From Sulfuriferula sp. AH1 (GTDB taxonomy: Bacteria > Pseudomonadota > Gammaproteobacteria > Burkholderiales > Sulfuriferulaceae), in assembly GCF_002162035.1 (NCBI RefSeq), contig NZ_CP021138.1, positions 1-64,000 on the forward strand: a stretch of 64,000 nucleotides of DNA, written 5' to 3'. Positions 37,340 through 47,745 of this stretch are shown piece after piece (the first letter of the stretch is position 1; every line of letters starts with the position of its first letter). Under the pieces are notes generated by a model that was not told where the DNA came from, did not search any database, and worked only from the letters and a program-made list of their open reading frames with translations. The position numbers and the translations under genes were made by a program.

Positions 37340-37355
37340 TGTTACAAAAACGACA
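37340..37355. promoter_or_regulatory. NifA-type activator site upstream of nifV
   Basis: TGTTACAAAAACGACA is an exact TGT-N10-ACA match, about 95 bases upstream of the nifV -24 element. Confidence 0.7.
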
Positions 37356-37449
37356 AACGCGACATTGGGTCTGCTTCGCCCATTTCGATGGACCGCCGAA
37401 ATTCCCGCAACATCATGAAAAATATAACATAAATTTCCATATCGTCAGC

Positions 37450-37465
37450 TGGCACAGCTATTGCT
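37450..37465 (+). promoter_or_regulatory. Predicted sigma-54 promoter of the nifV operon
   Basis: TGGCACAGCTATTGCT is a near-perfect -24/-12 element with GG-N10-GC spacing, about 35-50 bases upstream of the candidate nifV starts. Confidence 0.85.
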
Positions 37466-37517
37466 GAATAGAGACTGAAACCCTATTCAGTACACGCCAA
37501 TGGAAGCCACTGACATC

Positions 37518-38648
37518 ATGATCACGATTAACGACACCACTCTGCGCGACGGCGAGCAAACCGCCGGAGTAGCGTTCAGTGCAGACGAAAAAATCGCCAT
37601 CGCCAAGGCGTTGTCGAGCGCGGGTGTGCCGGAGATGGAAATCGGCATCCCGGTGATGGGCGACGCCGAAATCGAATTGATTCAGGCCATTGCCGATCTG
37701 CACCTGCCGTCCAGACTCATGGCGTGGGGCCGCATGTGCGAGACCGACCTGCTCGCCATCGCCTATTGCAATGTCGATATCGTCAATCTCTCCATCCCGG
37801 TTTCCGATGTGCAAATCAAGCACAAGCTGGGGCGTGATCGCAACTGGGTGCTGGCGCAGATACAGACATTCGTGCCATGCGCGCTGGATCTCGGGCTGGA
37901 GGTATGCGTCGGCGGCGAAGATGCTTCACGTGCCGATGTCGAGTTCCTGCTCACCGTCGCTGAAACCGTGCAAGATGCCGGTGCCCAGCGCTTCCGTTTT
38001 GCAGATACGCTGGGCTTGCTGGATCCCTTCGCCACCTACGGCCGCATCAGCATGTTGCGGCAGGCCGTTGATATCGATCTGGAAATGCATGCCCACAACG
38101 ATCTGGGGTTGGCTACCGCCAATACGCTGGCCGCCATCCGCGCCGGGGCCAGCCATGTCAATACCACGGTCAACGGACTCGGCGAACGCGCAGGCAATGC
38201 CCCGCTGGAAGAAGTGGTGATGGCGCTGCGTCACCTCTACGGCATCGAAAGCGCCGTCGATACCCTGCATTTTCCCCACATCTCTCAACTGGTGGCCGCG
38301 GCTTCCGGTCGGCCTGTCCCACCCAATAAAAGTATCGTCGGCGATGCCGTATTCACCCACGAATCCGGCATCCACGTGGATGGGCTCATCAAGAATCCGC
38401 GCAACTACGAAGGTTTCAGCCCTGCCGAAGTCGGTCGTGAACATCGCACGGTGCTGGGCAAGCATTCCGGGTCGCATTCAGTCATGGATGCCTACGCCAA
38501 AATCGGACTGGTGCTCACGGATCTGGAAGCGCACTCCCTGCTCAGCATGATCCGCATACACGCCATATTGACCAAAAGCACGCCAAGCATAGACGACCTG
38601 AAACGTTTCTACCTTGAAAATGCGGCGTGCACAGGCACGCCGTCGTGA
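37518..38648 (+). CDS. nifV: Homocitrate synthase NifV
   Basis: Condenses acetyl-CoA and 2-oxoglutarate to homocitrate, the organic ligand of FeMo-co. The 376-residue DRE-TIM metallolyase begins [17 protein letters not shown], the HMGL signature, with metal-binding [14 protein letters not shown] near 190 and the [16 protein letters not shown] block near 220. I prefer ATG 37518 because GGAAG lies suitably upstream; ATG 37500 would add six residues. It starts the operon nifV-cysE-nifW-fixABCX and overlaps cysE by one base. Confidence 0.95.
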   Translation: MITINDTTLRDGEQTAGVAFSADEKIAIAKALSSAGVPEMEIGIPVMGDAEIELIQAIADLHLPSRLMAWGRMCETDLLAIAYCNVDIVNLSIPVSDVQIKHKLGRDRNWVLAQIQTFVPCALDLGLEVCVGGEDASRADVEFLLTVAETVQDAGAQRFRFADTLGLLDPFATYGRISMLRQAVDIDLEMHAHNDLGLATANTLAAIRAGASHVNTTVNGLGERAGNAPLEEVVMALRHLYGIESAVDTLHFPHISQLVAAASGRPVPPNKSIVGDAVFTHESGIHVDGLIKNPRNYEGFSPAEVGREHRTVLGKHSGSHSVMDAYAKIGLVLTDLEAHSLLSMIRIHAILTKSTPSIDDLKRFYLENAACTGTPS

Positions 38649-39487
38649 TGAGCGAGAAACCTGCGATGACTACCACATTGACCGACAAGCATATTGACCA
38701 TCAGGCGCGAGCCGGGACAACGCCTTCAGGTTTGTGGGCCATGGTGCGCGAAGACATTGCCTGCGTATTCGAACGCGACCCGGCGGCCCGCAACACGCTG
38801 GAAGTGGTCAGCATCTATCCCGGCGTGCATGCGCTGGTGCTGTACCGTCTTGCTCACGCGTTGTGGCGGCGCAAGCTGCGCTACGGTGGACGCCTGATCA
38901 GCTTTATTGCGCGCATGTTGACGCAGATAGACATCCATCCGGGGGCCACCATAGGGCGGCGTTTCTTCATTGACCACGGCTGTGGCGTAGTCATCGGCGA
39001 AACGGCGGAAGTGGGTAACGATGTTACGCTCTATCACGGCGTAACGCTGGGCGGCACCACATGGAATCCCGGCAAACGCCACCCGACGCTGGGTGACGGG
39101 GTGGTGGTCGGGGCTGGTGCAAAAATACTCGGCCCGGTGAGCATAGGCCGCAACGCCCGCATCGCCGCCAATTCCGTGGTAATCGAGGACGTCACCGCAG
39201 AAATGACCGTAGTCGGCATCCCCGGTCGCATGGTGCTGCCCAGGCATCAGCGCCGCATCACCGCTGACGGTATCGATCTCGACCATCACCGCATGCCCGA
39301 CCCCGTGGGCAAGGCGATTGCCTGCCTGCTCGACCGCATCGCCGATCTGGAACGGCAGGTGACAACGCTTGCAGGCGATGATAGCAGTACTGGCATTTGC
39401 CAAACCTGCGATAGCGATGCCTGTGCGCAGCCTATTTTTGACGGCAGCCTGAAAACTGATGCCGTTGCAACACCCAAGCATTCCTGA
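38648..39487 (+). CDS. cysE: Serine O-acetyltransferase, nif type (CysE/NifP)
   Basis: Makes O-acetylserine for cysteine synthesis, raising cysteine supply for nitrogenase clusters; such nif-linked copies are called NifP. Of 279 residues, about 40-215 match Cys[21 protein letters not shown], then a left-handed beta-helix with [20 protein letters not shown] and [16 protein letters not shown]. The C-terminal 60 residues are atypical, with [13 protein letters not shown] holding three cysteines. The ATG at 38648 overlaps the nifV stop; ATG 38666 is possible too. Lies between nifV and nifW. Confidence 0.92.
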   Translation: MSEKPAMTTTLTDKHIDHQARAGTTPSGLWAMVREDIACVFERDPAARNTLEVVSIYPGVHALVLYRLAHALWRRKLRYGGRLISFIARMLTQIDIHPGATIGRRFFIDHGCGVVIGETAEVGNDVTLYHGVTLGGTTWNPGKRHPTLGDGVVVGAGAKILGPVSIGRNARIAANSVVIEDVTAEMTVVGIPGRMVLPRHQRRITADGIDLDHHRMPDPVGKAIACLLDRIADLERQVTTLAGDDSSTGICQTCDSDACAQPIFDGSLKTDAVATPKHS

Positions 39488-39500
39488 GGAGAAACGCAAT

Positions 39501-39830
39501 ATGAATGCCATGATCAAACAACTGACCCAGTTTTCCGCCGCCGAGGAGTTCCTCGATTATTTCGGCATCCCCTACGAAGAAGCGGTGGTCAACGTGAACC
39601 GTCTGCACATCCTCAAACGTTTCTATCAATACATGCGCCAGGAAAAAGGCCTGGCTGCGCTGGACGAAGTCGCCATGTTCAAACAGTACCGTGCATTGCT
39701 GATGCGTGCTTATGAAGACTTCGTGCACTCCAATGCAGCGCAGGAAAAGGTCTTCAAGGTATTCCAGGATGCAGAAGCCAAAAGCTTCGGCCTGGACAAA
39801 CTGAAATCCACGCTGCCTACGCTCAGCTAG
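39501..39830 (+). CDS. nifW: Nitrogenase stabilising/protective protein NifW
   Basis: 109-residue NifW: LTQFSAAEEFLDYFGIPYEE, then VNRLHILKRFYQYM and MFKQYRALLMRAYEDFVHS, the family core. NifW binds the MoFe protein and helps its late maturation or protects it from oxygen. The start MNAMIKQLT is supported by GAGGAGA eight bases upstream, and the stop is 9 bases before fixA. Confidence 0.95.
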   Translation: MNAMIKQLTQFSAAEEFLDYFGIPYEEAVVNVNRLHILKRFYQYMRQEKGLAALDEVAMFKQYRALLMRAYEDFVHSNAAQEKVFKVFQDAEAKSFGLDKLKSTLPTLS

Positions 39831-39839
39831 GAGATAGCC

Positions 39840-40685
39840 ATGCATATCGTCGTCTGTATCAAGCAGGTTCCAGATAGCGCACAGATCCGCGTGCATCCAG
39901 TGACCAACACCATCATGCGTCAGGGTGTACCTGCCATCGTCAACCCTTATGACCTGTTCTCGCTGGAAGAAGCGCTGCGCCTCAAAGACAAACACGGCGG
40001 CCGCGTCACTGTGATCAGCATGGGGCCGCCGCAGGCAGAAGGCGCATTGAAGAAATGCATCGCCTTCGGTGCCGACGCCGCCATCCTCGTCACCGACCGC
40101 GCTTTTGCCGGTGCCGATACGCTGGCGACCTCGTTTGCGCTGGCCTCGGCCATCCGGCAGATCGAAAAGGACATGAAGGTCGACATGGTGTTCGCCGGCA
40201 AACAGACCATAGACGGTGACACCGCGCAGGTTGGCCCCGGCATTGCCAAACGCCTGAACATGCAACTGCTGACTTATGTTTCGCAGATTGACGCACTGGA
40301 TCTGGACAAGGGCGAAATCCAGGTACAACGCCGTGCCGAGGGCGGTGTGCAGGTGCTGCAGACCAAACTGCCGTGCCTCATCACCATGCTCGAAGGTACC
40401 AACGAGATGCGCTTTGCCACTATGGAAAACATGTTCCGTGCTGCGCGTTACCCGGTCAATTTCTGGAACAAGGATACCGCCGGTATCGAAGATATCAGCA
40501 AAATCGGGCTAAAGGGTTCACCCACACTGGTAAGCAAAGTGTTCGCGCCACAGCCCAACACCAAACCGGCAGAAATAATCGACACGGAAAGCCACGAGCC
40601 GCGCGACATTGCGCTGACTCTGATAGGCAAGCTGTTCACGCAGCACCCGAAACTGCGCGACAGCATCGTCAAGCAGGCTGCCTGA
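39840..40685 (+). CDS. fixA: Electron transfer flavoprotein beta subunit FixA
   Basis: Beta subunit of the electron-bifurcating FixABCX complex, which uses NADH to reduce quinone and a low-potential ferredoxin or flavodoxin for nitrogenase. The 281 residues have the ETF-beta fold: MHIVVCIKQVPDSAQIRVHP, then NPYDLFSLEEALRLKDKHGG and GKQTIDGDTAQVGPGIAKRL. The last part (GSPTLVSKVFAPQP) is typical of FixA rather than housekeeping EtfB. First of four consecutive fix genes in the nifV operon. Confidence 0.96.
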   Translation: MHIVVCIKQVPDSAQIRVHPVTNTIMRQGVPAIVNPYDLFSLEEALRLKDKHGGRVTVISMGPPQAEGALKKCIAFGADAAILVTDRAFAGADTLATSFALASAIRQIEKDMKVDMVFAGKQTIDGDTAQVGPGIAKRLNMQLLTYVSQIDALDLDKGEIQVQRRAEGGVQVLQTKLPCLITMLEGTNEMRFATMENMFRAARYPVNFWNKDTAGIEDISKIGLKGSPTLVSKVFAPQPNTKPAEIIDTESHEPRDIALTLIGKLFTQHPKLRDSIVKQAA

Positions 40686-40718
40686 ACGGTAAGCTGCAAT
40701 ATTTAAGCGAGGTAGATC

Positions 40719-41825
40719 ATGAGCGAAGCAAATGCACCATCTGCAACACCGGCCAAGAAACCCGCCGGACGCGGTAATTTCGAACTCGACGAACGGCTGA
40801 AGGCCTATAAGGGCGTCTGGGTCTTCATCGAACACGAACGCGGCGAAGTCCATCCGGTATCCTGGGAGTTGCTGGGAGAAGGCCGCAAACTCGCTGACAA
40901 GCTCGGTGTTGACTTATCCGGCGTGGTCATGGGGCCGCCGGGACTGCCGACGCGGCGTTTCTGCGAAGAAGCTTTCTTCCACGGTGCTGATAATTGCTAT
41001 CTGATCGAAGATACTGTTCTCAGCAATTATCGCAATGAATCCTTCACCAAAGGGCTCACCGATCTGGTCAACACCCACCAGCCGGAGATACTGCTGCTCG
41101 GCGCCACCACTCAGGGCCGCGACCTGGCCGGTAGCGTGGCCACCACACTGCAAACCGGACTTACCGCCGACTGCACCGAGCTCAATATCGACCCGGACAA
41201 TCGCGGTCTGGCTGCAACGCGCCCCACTTTCGGCGGCAGCCTGCTGTGCACCATCATCACCAAGAATTACCGGCCCCAGATGGCGACCATCCGCCCGCGC
41301 GTAATGGCCATGCCCGACCGCGACGGCAACCGTAGCGGCCGCATCATCGAGCACTCGCTGGGCCTGATAGAAACCAGCATCATCACCAAAGTGCTGGAAT
41401 ACATCCCCGACGAAAATCAGGACAAACCGCAACTGCCCTTTGCCGACATCATCATTGCCGGCGGGCGCGGCATGAAGAAACCGGAGAATTTCCAGTTGAT
41501 CTGGAATCTGGCTCAGGTACTCGGTGCCGAAGTCGGCGCAACGCGGCCCGTAGTGCAGGCCGGCTGGGTGGATGCCGAACGCCAGGTCGGTCAATCCGGC
41601 AAGACGGTGCGGCCCAAGTTGTATATAGCCGCCGGCATTTCCGGCGCGATCCAGCACCGCGTCGGCATGGAAGGTGCGGACGTCATCATTGCCATCAACA
41701 ACGATCCGAACGCAGCCATTTTCGATTTTGCCACCTACGGCATCGTCGGCAACGCCATGACGGTGCTGCCGGCATTGACGGAAACATTCAAGCAACAGCT
41801 CGCAGTCGCACGCATGGCGGGCTAA
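40719..41825 (+). CDS. fixB: Electron transfer flavoprotein alpha subunit FixB
   Basis: FAD-carrying ETF alpha subunit of the FixABCX complex. The 368 residues begin with a lysine-rich head ([13 protein letters not shown]), then the N-terminal domain [20 protein letters not shown], and the C-terminal FAD domain with [18 protein letters not shown] near 245 and [18 protein letters not shown] near 302, including the SGA-x-QH contact motif. It follows fixA by 33 bases and precedes fixC by 11. Confidence 0.96.
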   Translation: MSEANAPSATPAKKPAGRGNFELDERLKAYKGVWVFIEHERGEVHPVSWELLGEGRKLADKLGVDLSGVVMGPPGLPTRRFCEEAFFHGADNCYLIEDTVLSNYRNESFTKGLTDLVNTHQPEILLLGATTQGRDLAGSVATTLQTGLTADCTELNIDPDNRGLAATRPTFGGSLLCTIITKNYRPQMATIRPRVMAMPDRDGNRSGRIIEHSLGLIETSIITKVLEYIPDENQDKPQLPFADIIIAGGRGMKKPENFQLIWNLAQVLGAEVGATRPVVQAGWVDAERQVGQSGKTVRPKLYIAAGISGAIQHRVGMEGADVIIAINNDPNAAIFDFATYGIVGNAMTVLPALTETFKQQLAVARMAG

Positions 41826-41836
41826 AGGAGAAAATC

Positions 41837-43135
41837 ATGGCTGAGAAATTTGATGCTATCGTAGTCGGCGCAGGCCCTTCCGGCAATGCCGCCGCTTACA
41901 CCATGGCGAAAGCCGGGTTGAAAGTGCTGCAACTGGAGCGCGGCGAATATCCCGGCTCGAAGAACGTGCAGGGCGCGATCCTGTACTCGGATGCGCTGGA
42001 AAAAATCATCCCCGATTTCCGTTATGACGCGCCACTGGAACGCCACATCATCGAGCAGCGCATGTGGGTGCTGGATGACGAATCCTACATCGGCACGCAC
42101 TATCGCTCGGACGAGTTTAACAAGCCGCCGTACAATCGCTACACCATCATCCGCGCACAGTTCGACAAGTGGTTCTCCGAGAAGGTACAGGAAGCCGGCG
42201 CAATGCTGATCTGCGAAACCACGGTGTCCGACCTGCTGATGGATGGCAAGCGCGTCATCGGTGTACAGACCGACCGCCTCGGTGGCTCGATCTATGCTGA
42301 TATTGTCATTCTCGCCGATGGCGTCAATTCGCTATTGGCCACCAAAGCCGGATTTCACCCCGAGCTGGAACCTAAGAATGTGGCGCTGGCTGTGAAGGAA
42401 ATCCACTTCATGCCTCAGGAAACCGTGGAAGCCCGTTTCAACGTCAACGGCGATGCCGGCGTGGTGATCGAAATGGCGGGCAAGATAACCAAAGGCATGA
42501 TGGGCACCGGCTTCCTCTACACCAACAAGGAATCGCTGACGATCGGCGTAGGCTGCATGCTCTCCGACCTCAAGCAGCAAAGGATTTCGCCGTATCAGTT
42601 GCTGGAGGAAATGAAAGCGCATCCGTCCATAGCACCGATCCTGGATGGCGGCGAAATGAAGGAATACACCGCGCATCTGATACCCGAAGGCGGTTACAAG
42701 GCGATCCCGGAACTGTGCGGCGACGGCTGGATGATCGTCGGCGATTCCGGCATGTTCGTCAACGCCATGCACCGTGAAGGCTCCAATCTGGCGATGACTA
42801 CCGGCTGCTTTGCCGCGGAAACGGTCATCGAACTCGCCGCCGAACAGAAGCCATTTACGGCAAAGAATCTGGCACGCTATCGCGAAAAACTGAACGAGTC
42901 CTTCGTCATCAAGGATCTGAAGAAATACAAGAACATGCCCGACGTATTCCATGCCAATCCGCAATTCTTTACCGCCTATCCGGAAATGCTGAATCAGGCA
43001 GTGCACAAAATGCTGCGGGTTGACGGTGTCGACAAGAAGACCAAGGAAAAGCAGATCATGGCCAATTTCAAACAGCGGCGTTCACTGTTCGGCCTGATGG
43101 GCGACGCTTACAAACTGTGGAGGGCTTTCGAATGA
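41837..43135 (+). CDS. fixC: Flavoprotein FixC (ETF-quinone oxidoreductase-like)
   Basis: 432-residue flavoprotein that passes electrons from FixAB to quinone. The FAD-binding N-terminus is [20 protein letters not shown] (5-24), with [14 protein letters not shown] near 45 and the C-terminal FAD block [20 protein letters not shown] near 294. It lacks a transmembrane segment, as expected for a peripheral membrane protein. Its end overlaps the fixX start by four bases. Confidence 0.96.
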   Translation: MAEKFDAIVVGAGPSGNAAAYTMAKAGLKVLQLERGEYPGSKNVQGAILYSDALEKIIPDFRYDAPLERHIIEQRMWVLDDESYIGTHYRSDEFNKPPYNRYTIIRAQFDKWFSEKVQEAGAMLICETTVSDLLMDGKRVIGVQTDRLGGSIYADIVILADGVNSLLATKAGFHPELEPKNVALAVKEIHFMPQETVEARFNVNGDAGVVIEMAGKITKGMMGTGFLYTNKESLTIGVGCMLSDLKQQRISPYQLLEEMKAHPSIAPILDGGEMKEYTAHLIPEGGYKAIPELCGDGWMIVGDSGMFVNAMHREGSNLAMTTGCFAAETVIELAAEQKPFTAKNLARYREKLNESFVIKDLKKYKNMPDVFHANPQFFTAYPEMLNQAVHKMLRVDGVDKKTKEKQIMANFKQRRSLFGLMGDAYKLWRAFE

Positions 43136-43428
43136 GTGCCAACGCAAAAGTCGAAGAAAAACTGTTCCAGAACCGTTACCGCGTCGATTCCGGACATCCG
43201 CACATCCAGATCAAGGACGAAGAGTTGTGTGCATCGCAATGCGAAACCCGGCAATGCACAGTATGCTGCCCGGCCGGCTGTTACACCCTGGAAGGCAATG
43301 GCCGCATCGTGCTCATCACCGACGGCTGTCTGGAATGCGGAACCTGCCGCATCATCTGCGATGATTACCGCAATGTGGCATGGGAATATCCGCGCGGCGG
43401 CTATGGCGTACTGTTCAAGTTCGGTTAA
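43132..43428 (+). CDS. fixX: Ferredoxin-like protein FixX
   Basis: 98-residue Fe-S subunit of FixABCX. The cysteine motif [14 protein letters not shown] binds one [4Fe-4S] cluster, while earlier cysteines in [20 protein letters not shown] include the remaining ligand. The C-terminus [15 protein letters not shown] is the usual FixX ending. The ATG overlaps the fixC stop, consistent with coupled translation and stable complex formation. Confidence 0.95.
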   Translation: MSANAKVEEKLFQNRYRVDSGHPHIQIKDEELCASQCETRQCTVCCPAGCYTLEGNGRIVLITDGCLECGTCRIICDDYRNVAWEYPRGGYGVLFKFG

Positions 43429-43485
43429 TCCCGAAATCAGTGCATCAAACGCCCGACCAACATTTAACTTATCAAGGAAAGCAAC

Positions 43486-43809
43486 ATGAGCAAGCCCGTC
43501 AAACACGTATTCGTCTGTTCACAATCCCGCCCTGACGGTCATCCGCGCGGCTCATGCTCGCATAAGGGCTGCAAGGAAGTATTGCAGACCTTCTGGCAGG
43601 AACTGCAACAACGCAATGCCTATGACCGTATCGCCGTTACCTACTCAGGCTGCCTCGGCCCCTGCGATCAGGGTGCCAACGTGCTGGTCTACCCGGAAGG
43701 CGTACTCTACGGTCACGTCACCAAGGAAGATGTAGCAGAGATTTTCGACTCGCATCTGGTGGATGACGTGCCGGTCGAGCGCTTGCGTGTACCTGCCGGA
43801 AGCTGGTGA
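43486..43809 (+). CDS. Thioredoxin-like [2Fe-2S] ferredoxin
   Basis: 107-residue ferredoxin of the thioredoxin-fold [2Fe-2S] family, related to the Clostridium pasteurianum and Azotobacter proteins expressed with nitrogenase. Candidate ligands are C11 (HVFVCSQSRPDGHP), C24 and C29 (GSCSHKGCKEVL), and C56 with C60 (YSGCLGPCDQGANVL). It ends with VPAGSW. It lies 57 bases after fixX and overlaps the YFYK paralogue start, so it is probably in the nifV operon. Confidence 0.9.
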   Translation: MSKPVKHVFVCSQSRPDGHPRGSCSHKGCKEVLQTFWQELQQRNAYDRIAVTYSGCLGPCDQGANVLVYPEGVLYGHVTKEDVAEIFDSHLVDDVPVERLRVPAGSW

Positions 43810-44300
43810 TGCAGGGCCTGGATAGCGCCGGCGATCCGCTAGCCTTGTTCGGTGGCGAGGCCAGCCCGGTGATCGCGCAATTGCTGCACGATGCCGCGGC
43901 AGCTTACCAGCACACCAGTCGCGCCGAGGCGATACTGTGGAGTGCACAGGCCATCAATCCTGCCTGCCTGCCGGTGTATTTTGCGTTGTACAAATTTTAT
44001 TTCTACAAATTCCGGCTGGCAGACGCAGAAAAAGTGGCATTGATGGGATTGGAGACGGCTGCGCGTCAAGGTGGTTTTGCTTCAGACTGGAAGCAATTAT
44101 CACCGCTTTCCGTAAATTGGGGCCTGACCGACAGGCCCCAGCATTTTTACCTGTTTACCCTCAAGGCGCTGGCCTTCATACGCCTGCGCCTGGGACAGCA
44201 CACGGACAGTCTGGCACTGCTCGACAAGTTGCAGGAGCTGGATCCCGGCGATTCGGTAGGCAGTTCAGTGATACGCGATCTGGCCACTGAACTGATCTAG
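43809..44300 (+). CDS. YFYK-type TPR-like nif-associated protein (copy 2)
   Basis: 163-residue paralogue of the protein at 20584-21171, sharing DAAAAYQ, ALYKFYFYKFRLADAE and QHFYLFTLKALAFIRLRLG blocks and a C-terminal KLQELDPGDSVGSSVI. The helices look TPR-like. It begins at ATG 43809, one base inside the ferredoxin stop (a GTG at 43806 is the alternative), and closes the nifV operon. Keeping one copy in each large nif operon argues for a real role, perhaps binding an assembly protein; the function is unknown. Confidence 0.75.
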   Translation: MQGLDSAGDPLALFGGEASPVIAQLLHDAAAAYQHTSRAEAILWSAQAINPACLPVYFALYKFYFYKFRLADAEKVALMGLETAARQGGFASDWKQLSPLSVNWGLTDRPQHFYLFTLKALAFIRLRLGQHTDSLALLDKLQELDPGDSVGSSVIRDLATELI

Positions 44301-44324
44301 CAGTCTTGTTATCCTGAAACCAAA

Positions 44325-44597
44325 TCAGTTGCTGGGCGGTACGTAACCTTGCACCTGATCCGCACCTTCCCCGAAGAAATACTTTTCCACCTGTTCCATC
44401 AGGTATTTCCGCGCTTTGGCATCGGCCAGATTCAGGCGATTTTCGTTCACCAGCATGGTCTGCTGACGCAACCAGCCTGCCCATGCCTCCTTGGACACAT
44501 TGGCATACAGCCGCTGTCCCATTTCACCCGGCAATGGCGGGAAATCCAGACCTTCGGCTTCACGCCCCAGTTTGATGCAATTAACCATTCTAGCCAT
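44325..44597 (-). CDS. yggX: Probable Fe(2+)-trafficking protein YggX
   Basis: 90-residue protein linked to iron trafficking and protection of Fe-S enzymes from oxidation. The family core is [20 protein letters not shown] with the conserved cysteine, then [19 protein letters not shown] and the C-terminal [16 protein letters not shown]. It is slightly downstream of purM on the same strand. The second ATG (MVNCIKLG, 44588) is an equally good start. Confidence 0.95.
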   Translation of the reverse strand: MARMVNCIKLGREAEGLDFPPLPGEMGQRLYANVSKEAWAGWLRQQTMLVNENRLNLADAKARKYLMEQVEKYFFGEGADQVQGYVPPSN

Positions 44598-44620
44598 GTT
44601 TCATCACTCCAATTGTTGAA

Positions 44621-45667
44621 TTAAATATTGACGATGGTTTGGTCTTCACCTTCACCACGTGTACGAATTGTGCCGATACGATGCACGGTCTCGCCGGCTG
44701 TCGTCAGTTGCTGCATCGCGGCGGCAGCATGTTCCGCGGCAACGATGACCACCATGCCGATACCGCAGTTGAATGTGCGGTGCATTTCCGCATCGGCGAC
44801 GCCGCCTTGCTGTTGCAGCCAGCGGAAGATGGCGGGCATTTCCCAGCTGTTGGCGTCAATCTCGGCGGTCAGGTTTTCTGCAAGGATGCGCGGCACATTG
44901 CCGGTCAGGCCGCCGCCGGTGATGTGCGCCATGCCCTTGACTGGCATGCTCGCCATCAGCGCCAGCAACGGTTTGACGTAAATGCGGGTCGGAGTCATCA
45001 GCACATCGGCCATTTTGCGGCCATGGAAATCGGCGTTCACATCGACGCCGCTGACTTCGATGATCTTGCGGATCAGCGAATAGCCGTTGGAATGCGGGCC
45101 GCTGGAAGCCAGACCCAATACCACGTCGCCGGGGAAAATGGTGCTGCCATCGATAATCGCATCGCGTTCCACCACGCCGACCGCGAATCCGGCCAGGTCG
45201 TACTCGCCTGGCGGATACATGCCCGGCATTTCCGCGGTCTCGCCGCCGATCAGCGCGCAGCCGGCCTGTTCGCAACCGAGCGCGATGCCCTTGATGACCT
45301 GCTCGGCGACATCGACATCGAGCTTGCCGCAGGCAAAGTAATCCAGAAAGAACAGGGACTCGGCGCCTTGCACCAGTATGTCGTTGACGCTCATGCCGAC
45401 CAGGTCGATACCCACGGTGTCATGCTTGCCGAGCATGAACGCGAGCTTGAGCTTGGTGCCGACGCCATCGGTACCGGAAACCAGTACCGGATTCCTGTAT
45501 TTGGCAGGCAAGCCCATCAATGCGCCAAAGCCGCCGATACCACCCATCACTTCCGGACGCATGGTGCGCTTTGCCCACGGCTTGATACGGTCAACTAGGG
45601 CGTCGCCCGCGTCAATGTCTACGCCGGCATCACGATAGGAAAGAGAGGGTTTGATTGGGCTGGTCAC
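44621..45667 (-). CDS. purM: Phosphoribosylformylglycinamidine cyclo-ligase
   Basis: Fifth step of purine synthesis: closes FGAM to AIR with ATP. From GTG 45667 ([21 protein letters not shown]) the protein has 348 residues, the PurM length. Motifs are [18 protein letters not shown] near 36, [17 protein letters not shown] near 63 and [18 protein letters not shown] near 140. The GTG start is preferred because upstream in-frame codons lie in the spacer before the divergent permease gene. It is divergently arranged with that gene. Confidence 0.95.
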   Translation of the reverse strand: MTSPIKPSLSYRDAGVDIDAGDALVDRIKPWAKRTMRPEVMGGIGGFGALMGLPAKYRNPVLVSGTDGVGTKLKLAFMLGKHDTVGIDLVGMSVNDILVQGAESLFFLDYFACGKLDVDVAEQVIKGIALGCEQAGCALIGGETAEMPGMYPPGEYDLAGFAVGVVERDAIIDGSTIFPGDVVLGLASSGPHSNGYSLIRKIIEVSGVDVNADFHGRKMADVLMTPTRIYVKPLLALMASMPVKGMAHITGGGLTGNVPRILAENLTAEIDANSWEMPAIFRWLQQQGGVADAEMHRTFNCGIGMVVIVAAEHAAAAMQQLTTAGETVHRIGTIRTRGEGEDQTIVNI

Positions 45668-45711
45668 GATAAGCTCATTTCGATTAAGTAATTTGTGGTA
45701 TTTTACCGCAA

Positions 45712-46779
45712 ATGAACACATCACGATTAAACACTGAATGGATTTGGGCAATTATTGCCGTCGTCGCCTTTATCGGCATGCTGTATCTGCTTGCACCGAT
45801 ATTGACGCCGTTCCTTATTGCGGGGATTCTGGCGTATATTTGCGACCCCTTGGCTGATCGGCTGGAACGCCTGAAATTCTCGCGTACGCTGGCCACGTTG
45901 GTGGTGCTAATGGGCGTCTCACTGATCTTTTTATTTCTGGCGCTGCTGTTATTGCCTGTGGTACAGAATGAAACCGCGCATTTCATCGGGCGCCTGCCTG
46001 ATTATCTGATCTGGATACAAACCCGGCTGGCGCCGATGTTGCATGACAATCTGGGTTTAACCTTGCCTGGCGTGGCAGATCTGCAAAATATGGCTAAAAA
46101 TCATATGCAGGGTGTTGGCAATGCGGCCGGGGCATTATTACCCACCCTCAAAAGCGGCACGCTCACAGCACTGAACATCCTCGTCAATGCATTACTGATC
46201 CCGGTTGCGCTCTTTTACATGCTGCGCGACTGGGATAGCTTCATGCTCAAACTCGGTGAGCTGGTACCGCGCCGCTGGCACGAACAAACACTGAGCATTG
46301 CGCGCGAAATCGACAGCATCCTCGCTCAATTTTTACGCGGCCAAATACTGGTCATGCTGATCATGGCGGCTTTTTATGCCACCGCATTGTGGGCCGTCGG
46401 TCTGGAATATGCGCTGCCGATAGGCATGCTGGCAGGGCTGCTGATCTTCATACCTTACGTCGGTGCGACGCTTGGTCTGGGACTGGCCTCGCTGGCCGGT
46501 CTGGTGCAGTTTAATGATATTGCCGACCTGATCCCCGTATGGGTCGTGTTCGGTGCCGGACAGGCGATAGAAAGCATGGGCATCACCCCCTGGCTGGTCG
46601 GTGAGCGCATCGGCCTGCATCCGCTGGCCGTCATCTTCGCGCTGATGGCATTCGGCCAGATTTTCGGTTTCTTCGGCATCCTGCTCGCGCTCCCGATTTC
46701 GGCAGCATTATGGGTAGGCTTGCGTCATGTCAAACTCACCTATCAACGCAGTAACCTATACCGGCATCCAAAGGTATAA
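45712..46779 (+). CDS. AI-2E family transporter (PerM-like permease)
   Basis: 355-residue polytopic membrane protein, inner membrane. Hydrophobic segments at about 10-45, 60-85, 150-170, 205-235, 240-265, 270-290 and 305-335 give the seven- to eight-helix topology of the family. The typical stretch [20 protein letters not shown] and [19 protein letters not shown] are present. Members export signal molecules or act as Na+/H+ antiporters; the substrate is not predictable. It is 29 bases upstream of purC. Confidence 0.9.
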   Translation: MNTSRLNTEWIWAIIAVVAFIGMLYLLAPILTPFLIAGILAYICDPLADRLERLKFSRTLATLVVLMGVSLIFLFLALLLLPVVQNETAHFIGRLPDYLIWIQTRLAPMLHDNLGLTLPGVADLQNMAKNHMQGVGNAAGALLPTLKSGTLTALNILVNALLIPVALFYMLRDWDSFMLKLGELVPRRWHEQTLSIAREIDSILAQFLRGQILVMLIMAAFYATALWAVGLEYALPIGMLAGLLIFIPYVGATLGLGLASLAGLVQFNDIADLIPVWVVFGAGQAIESMGITPWLVGERIGLHPLAVIFALMAFGQIFGFFGILLALPISAALWVGLRHVKLTYQRSNLYRHPKV

Positions 46780-46808
46780 TACTGATTTTAATTAAAAGAA
46801 ACCCGCAA

Positions 46809-47690
46809 ATGACTGCCGCGCTCCTCGAATCCCACATCCCATCGTTGCAACTCCTGTCGCGCGGCAAAGTCCGCGACCTTTATGCCGTGGACGATCAGCG
46901 CCTGCTTATCGTCGCGACCGACCGTCTGTCGGCGTTCGACGTCGTGCTGCCGACCCCGATCCCCGGCAAGGGTGTGGTACTGACCGAGATTTCGCATTTC
47001 TGGTTCAGGCAATTGGCGGATGTGATCCCGAATCATCTTACCGGCGACACGCCCGAATCGGTGGTGCAGGCCAACGAGCGCGATCAGGTCAGCGGGCGCG
47101 CAATGGTGGTCAAGCGTCTCAAGCCGTTACCGGTAGAAGCCATCGTGCGCGGCTATCTGGTCGGCTCGGGCTGGAAGGAATACCAGAGCAGCGGCAGCGT
47201 ATGCGGCATCCCGCTGCCTGCCGGTCTGGCGCAGGCGGCACAGCTGCCGCAGCCCTTGTTTACGCCGTCGACCAAGGCGGAAGTCGGCGCGCATGACGAA
47301 AACATCGATTTCGCTCGCGCCGAGGAACTGCTGGGTGCTGACATCGCCGCGCAAGTGCGCGACGCCAGCCTTGCGCTTTATACCCGGGCTGCCGCCTACG
47401 CTCTCACGCGCGGCATCATCATCGCCGACACCAAGTTCGAATTCGGCCTGGACGACACCGGCAAGCTGTATGTGATCGACGAAGTGCTGACCCCCGACTC
47501 ATCCCGTTTCTGGCCCGCCGACGAATACAAAACCGGCAGCAATCCGGCCAGCTTCGACAAGCAGTTCGTGCGCGACTGGCTGGAAAGTTCAGGCTGGAAC
47601 AAACAGCCGCCGGCACCTGAATTGCCGGCCGGGATCGCAATAAAGACCGGCGAAAAATACCGTGAGGCGGTTGCGCGGCTGATGGGCTAA
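46809..47690 (+). CDS. purC: SAICAR synthetase
   Basis: Purine pathway enzyme joining CAIR and aspartate. The 293 residues are of the longer eukaryote-like class, starting [19 protein letters not shown] (ATP-binding loop), with [20 protein letters not shown] near 37, [16 protein letters not shown] near 112 and [17 protein letters not shown] near 222. It is convergent with ntrC, with a shared hairpin between. Confidence 0.96.
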   Translation: MTAALLESHIPSLQLLSRGKVRDLYAVDDQRLLIVATDRLSAFDVVLPTPIPGKGVVLTEISHFWFRQLADVIPNHLTGDTPESVVQANERDQVSGRAMVVKRLKPLPVEAIVRGYLVGSGWKEYQSSGSVCGIPLPAGLAQAAQLPQPLFTPSTKAEVGAHDENIDFARAEELLGADIAAQVRDASLALYTRAAAYALTRGIIIADTKFEFGLDDTGKLYVIDEVLTPDSSRFWPADEYKTGSNPASFDKQFVRDWLESSGWNKQPPAPELPAGIAIKTGEKYREAVARLMG

Positions 47691-47709
47691 CTACTGCCAA
47701 AGCGGCACT

Positions 47710-47736
47710 GGAAGCCTGAACGCCATTCGGGCTTCC
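47710..47736. terminator. Bidirectional hairpin between purC and ntrC
   Basis: GGAAGCCTGAA and TTCGGGCTTCC form an 11-bp stem with one G-T wobble and a 5-base loop, followed by ATTTT on the plus strand. Confidence 0.7.
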
Positions 47737-47745
47737 ATTTTCATC

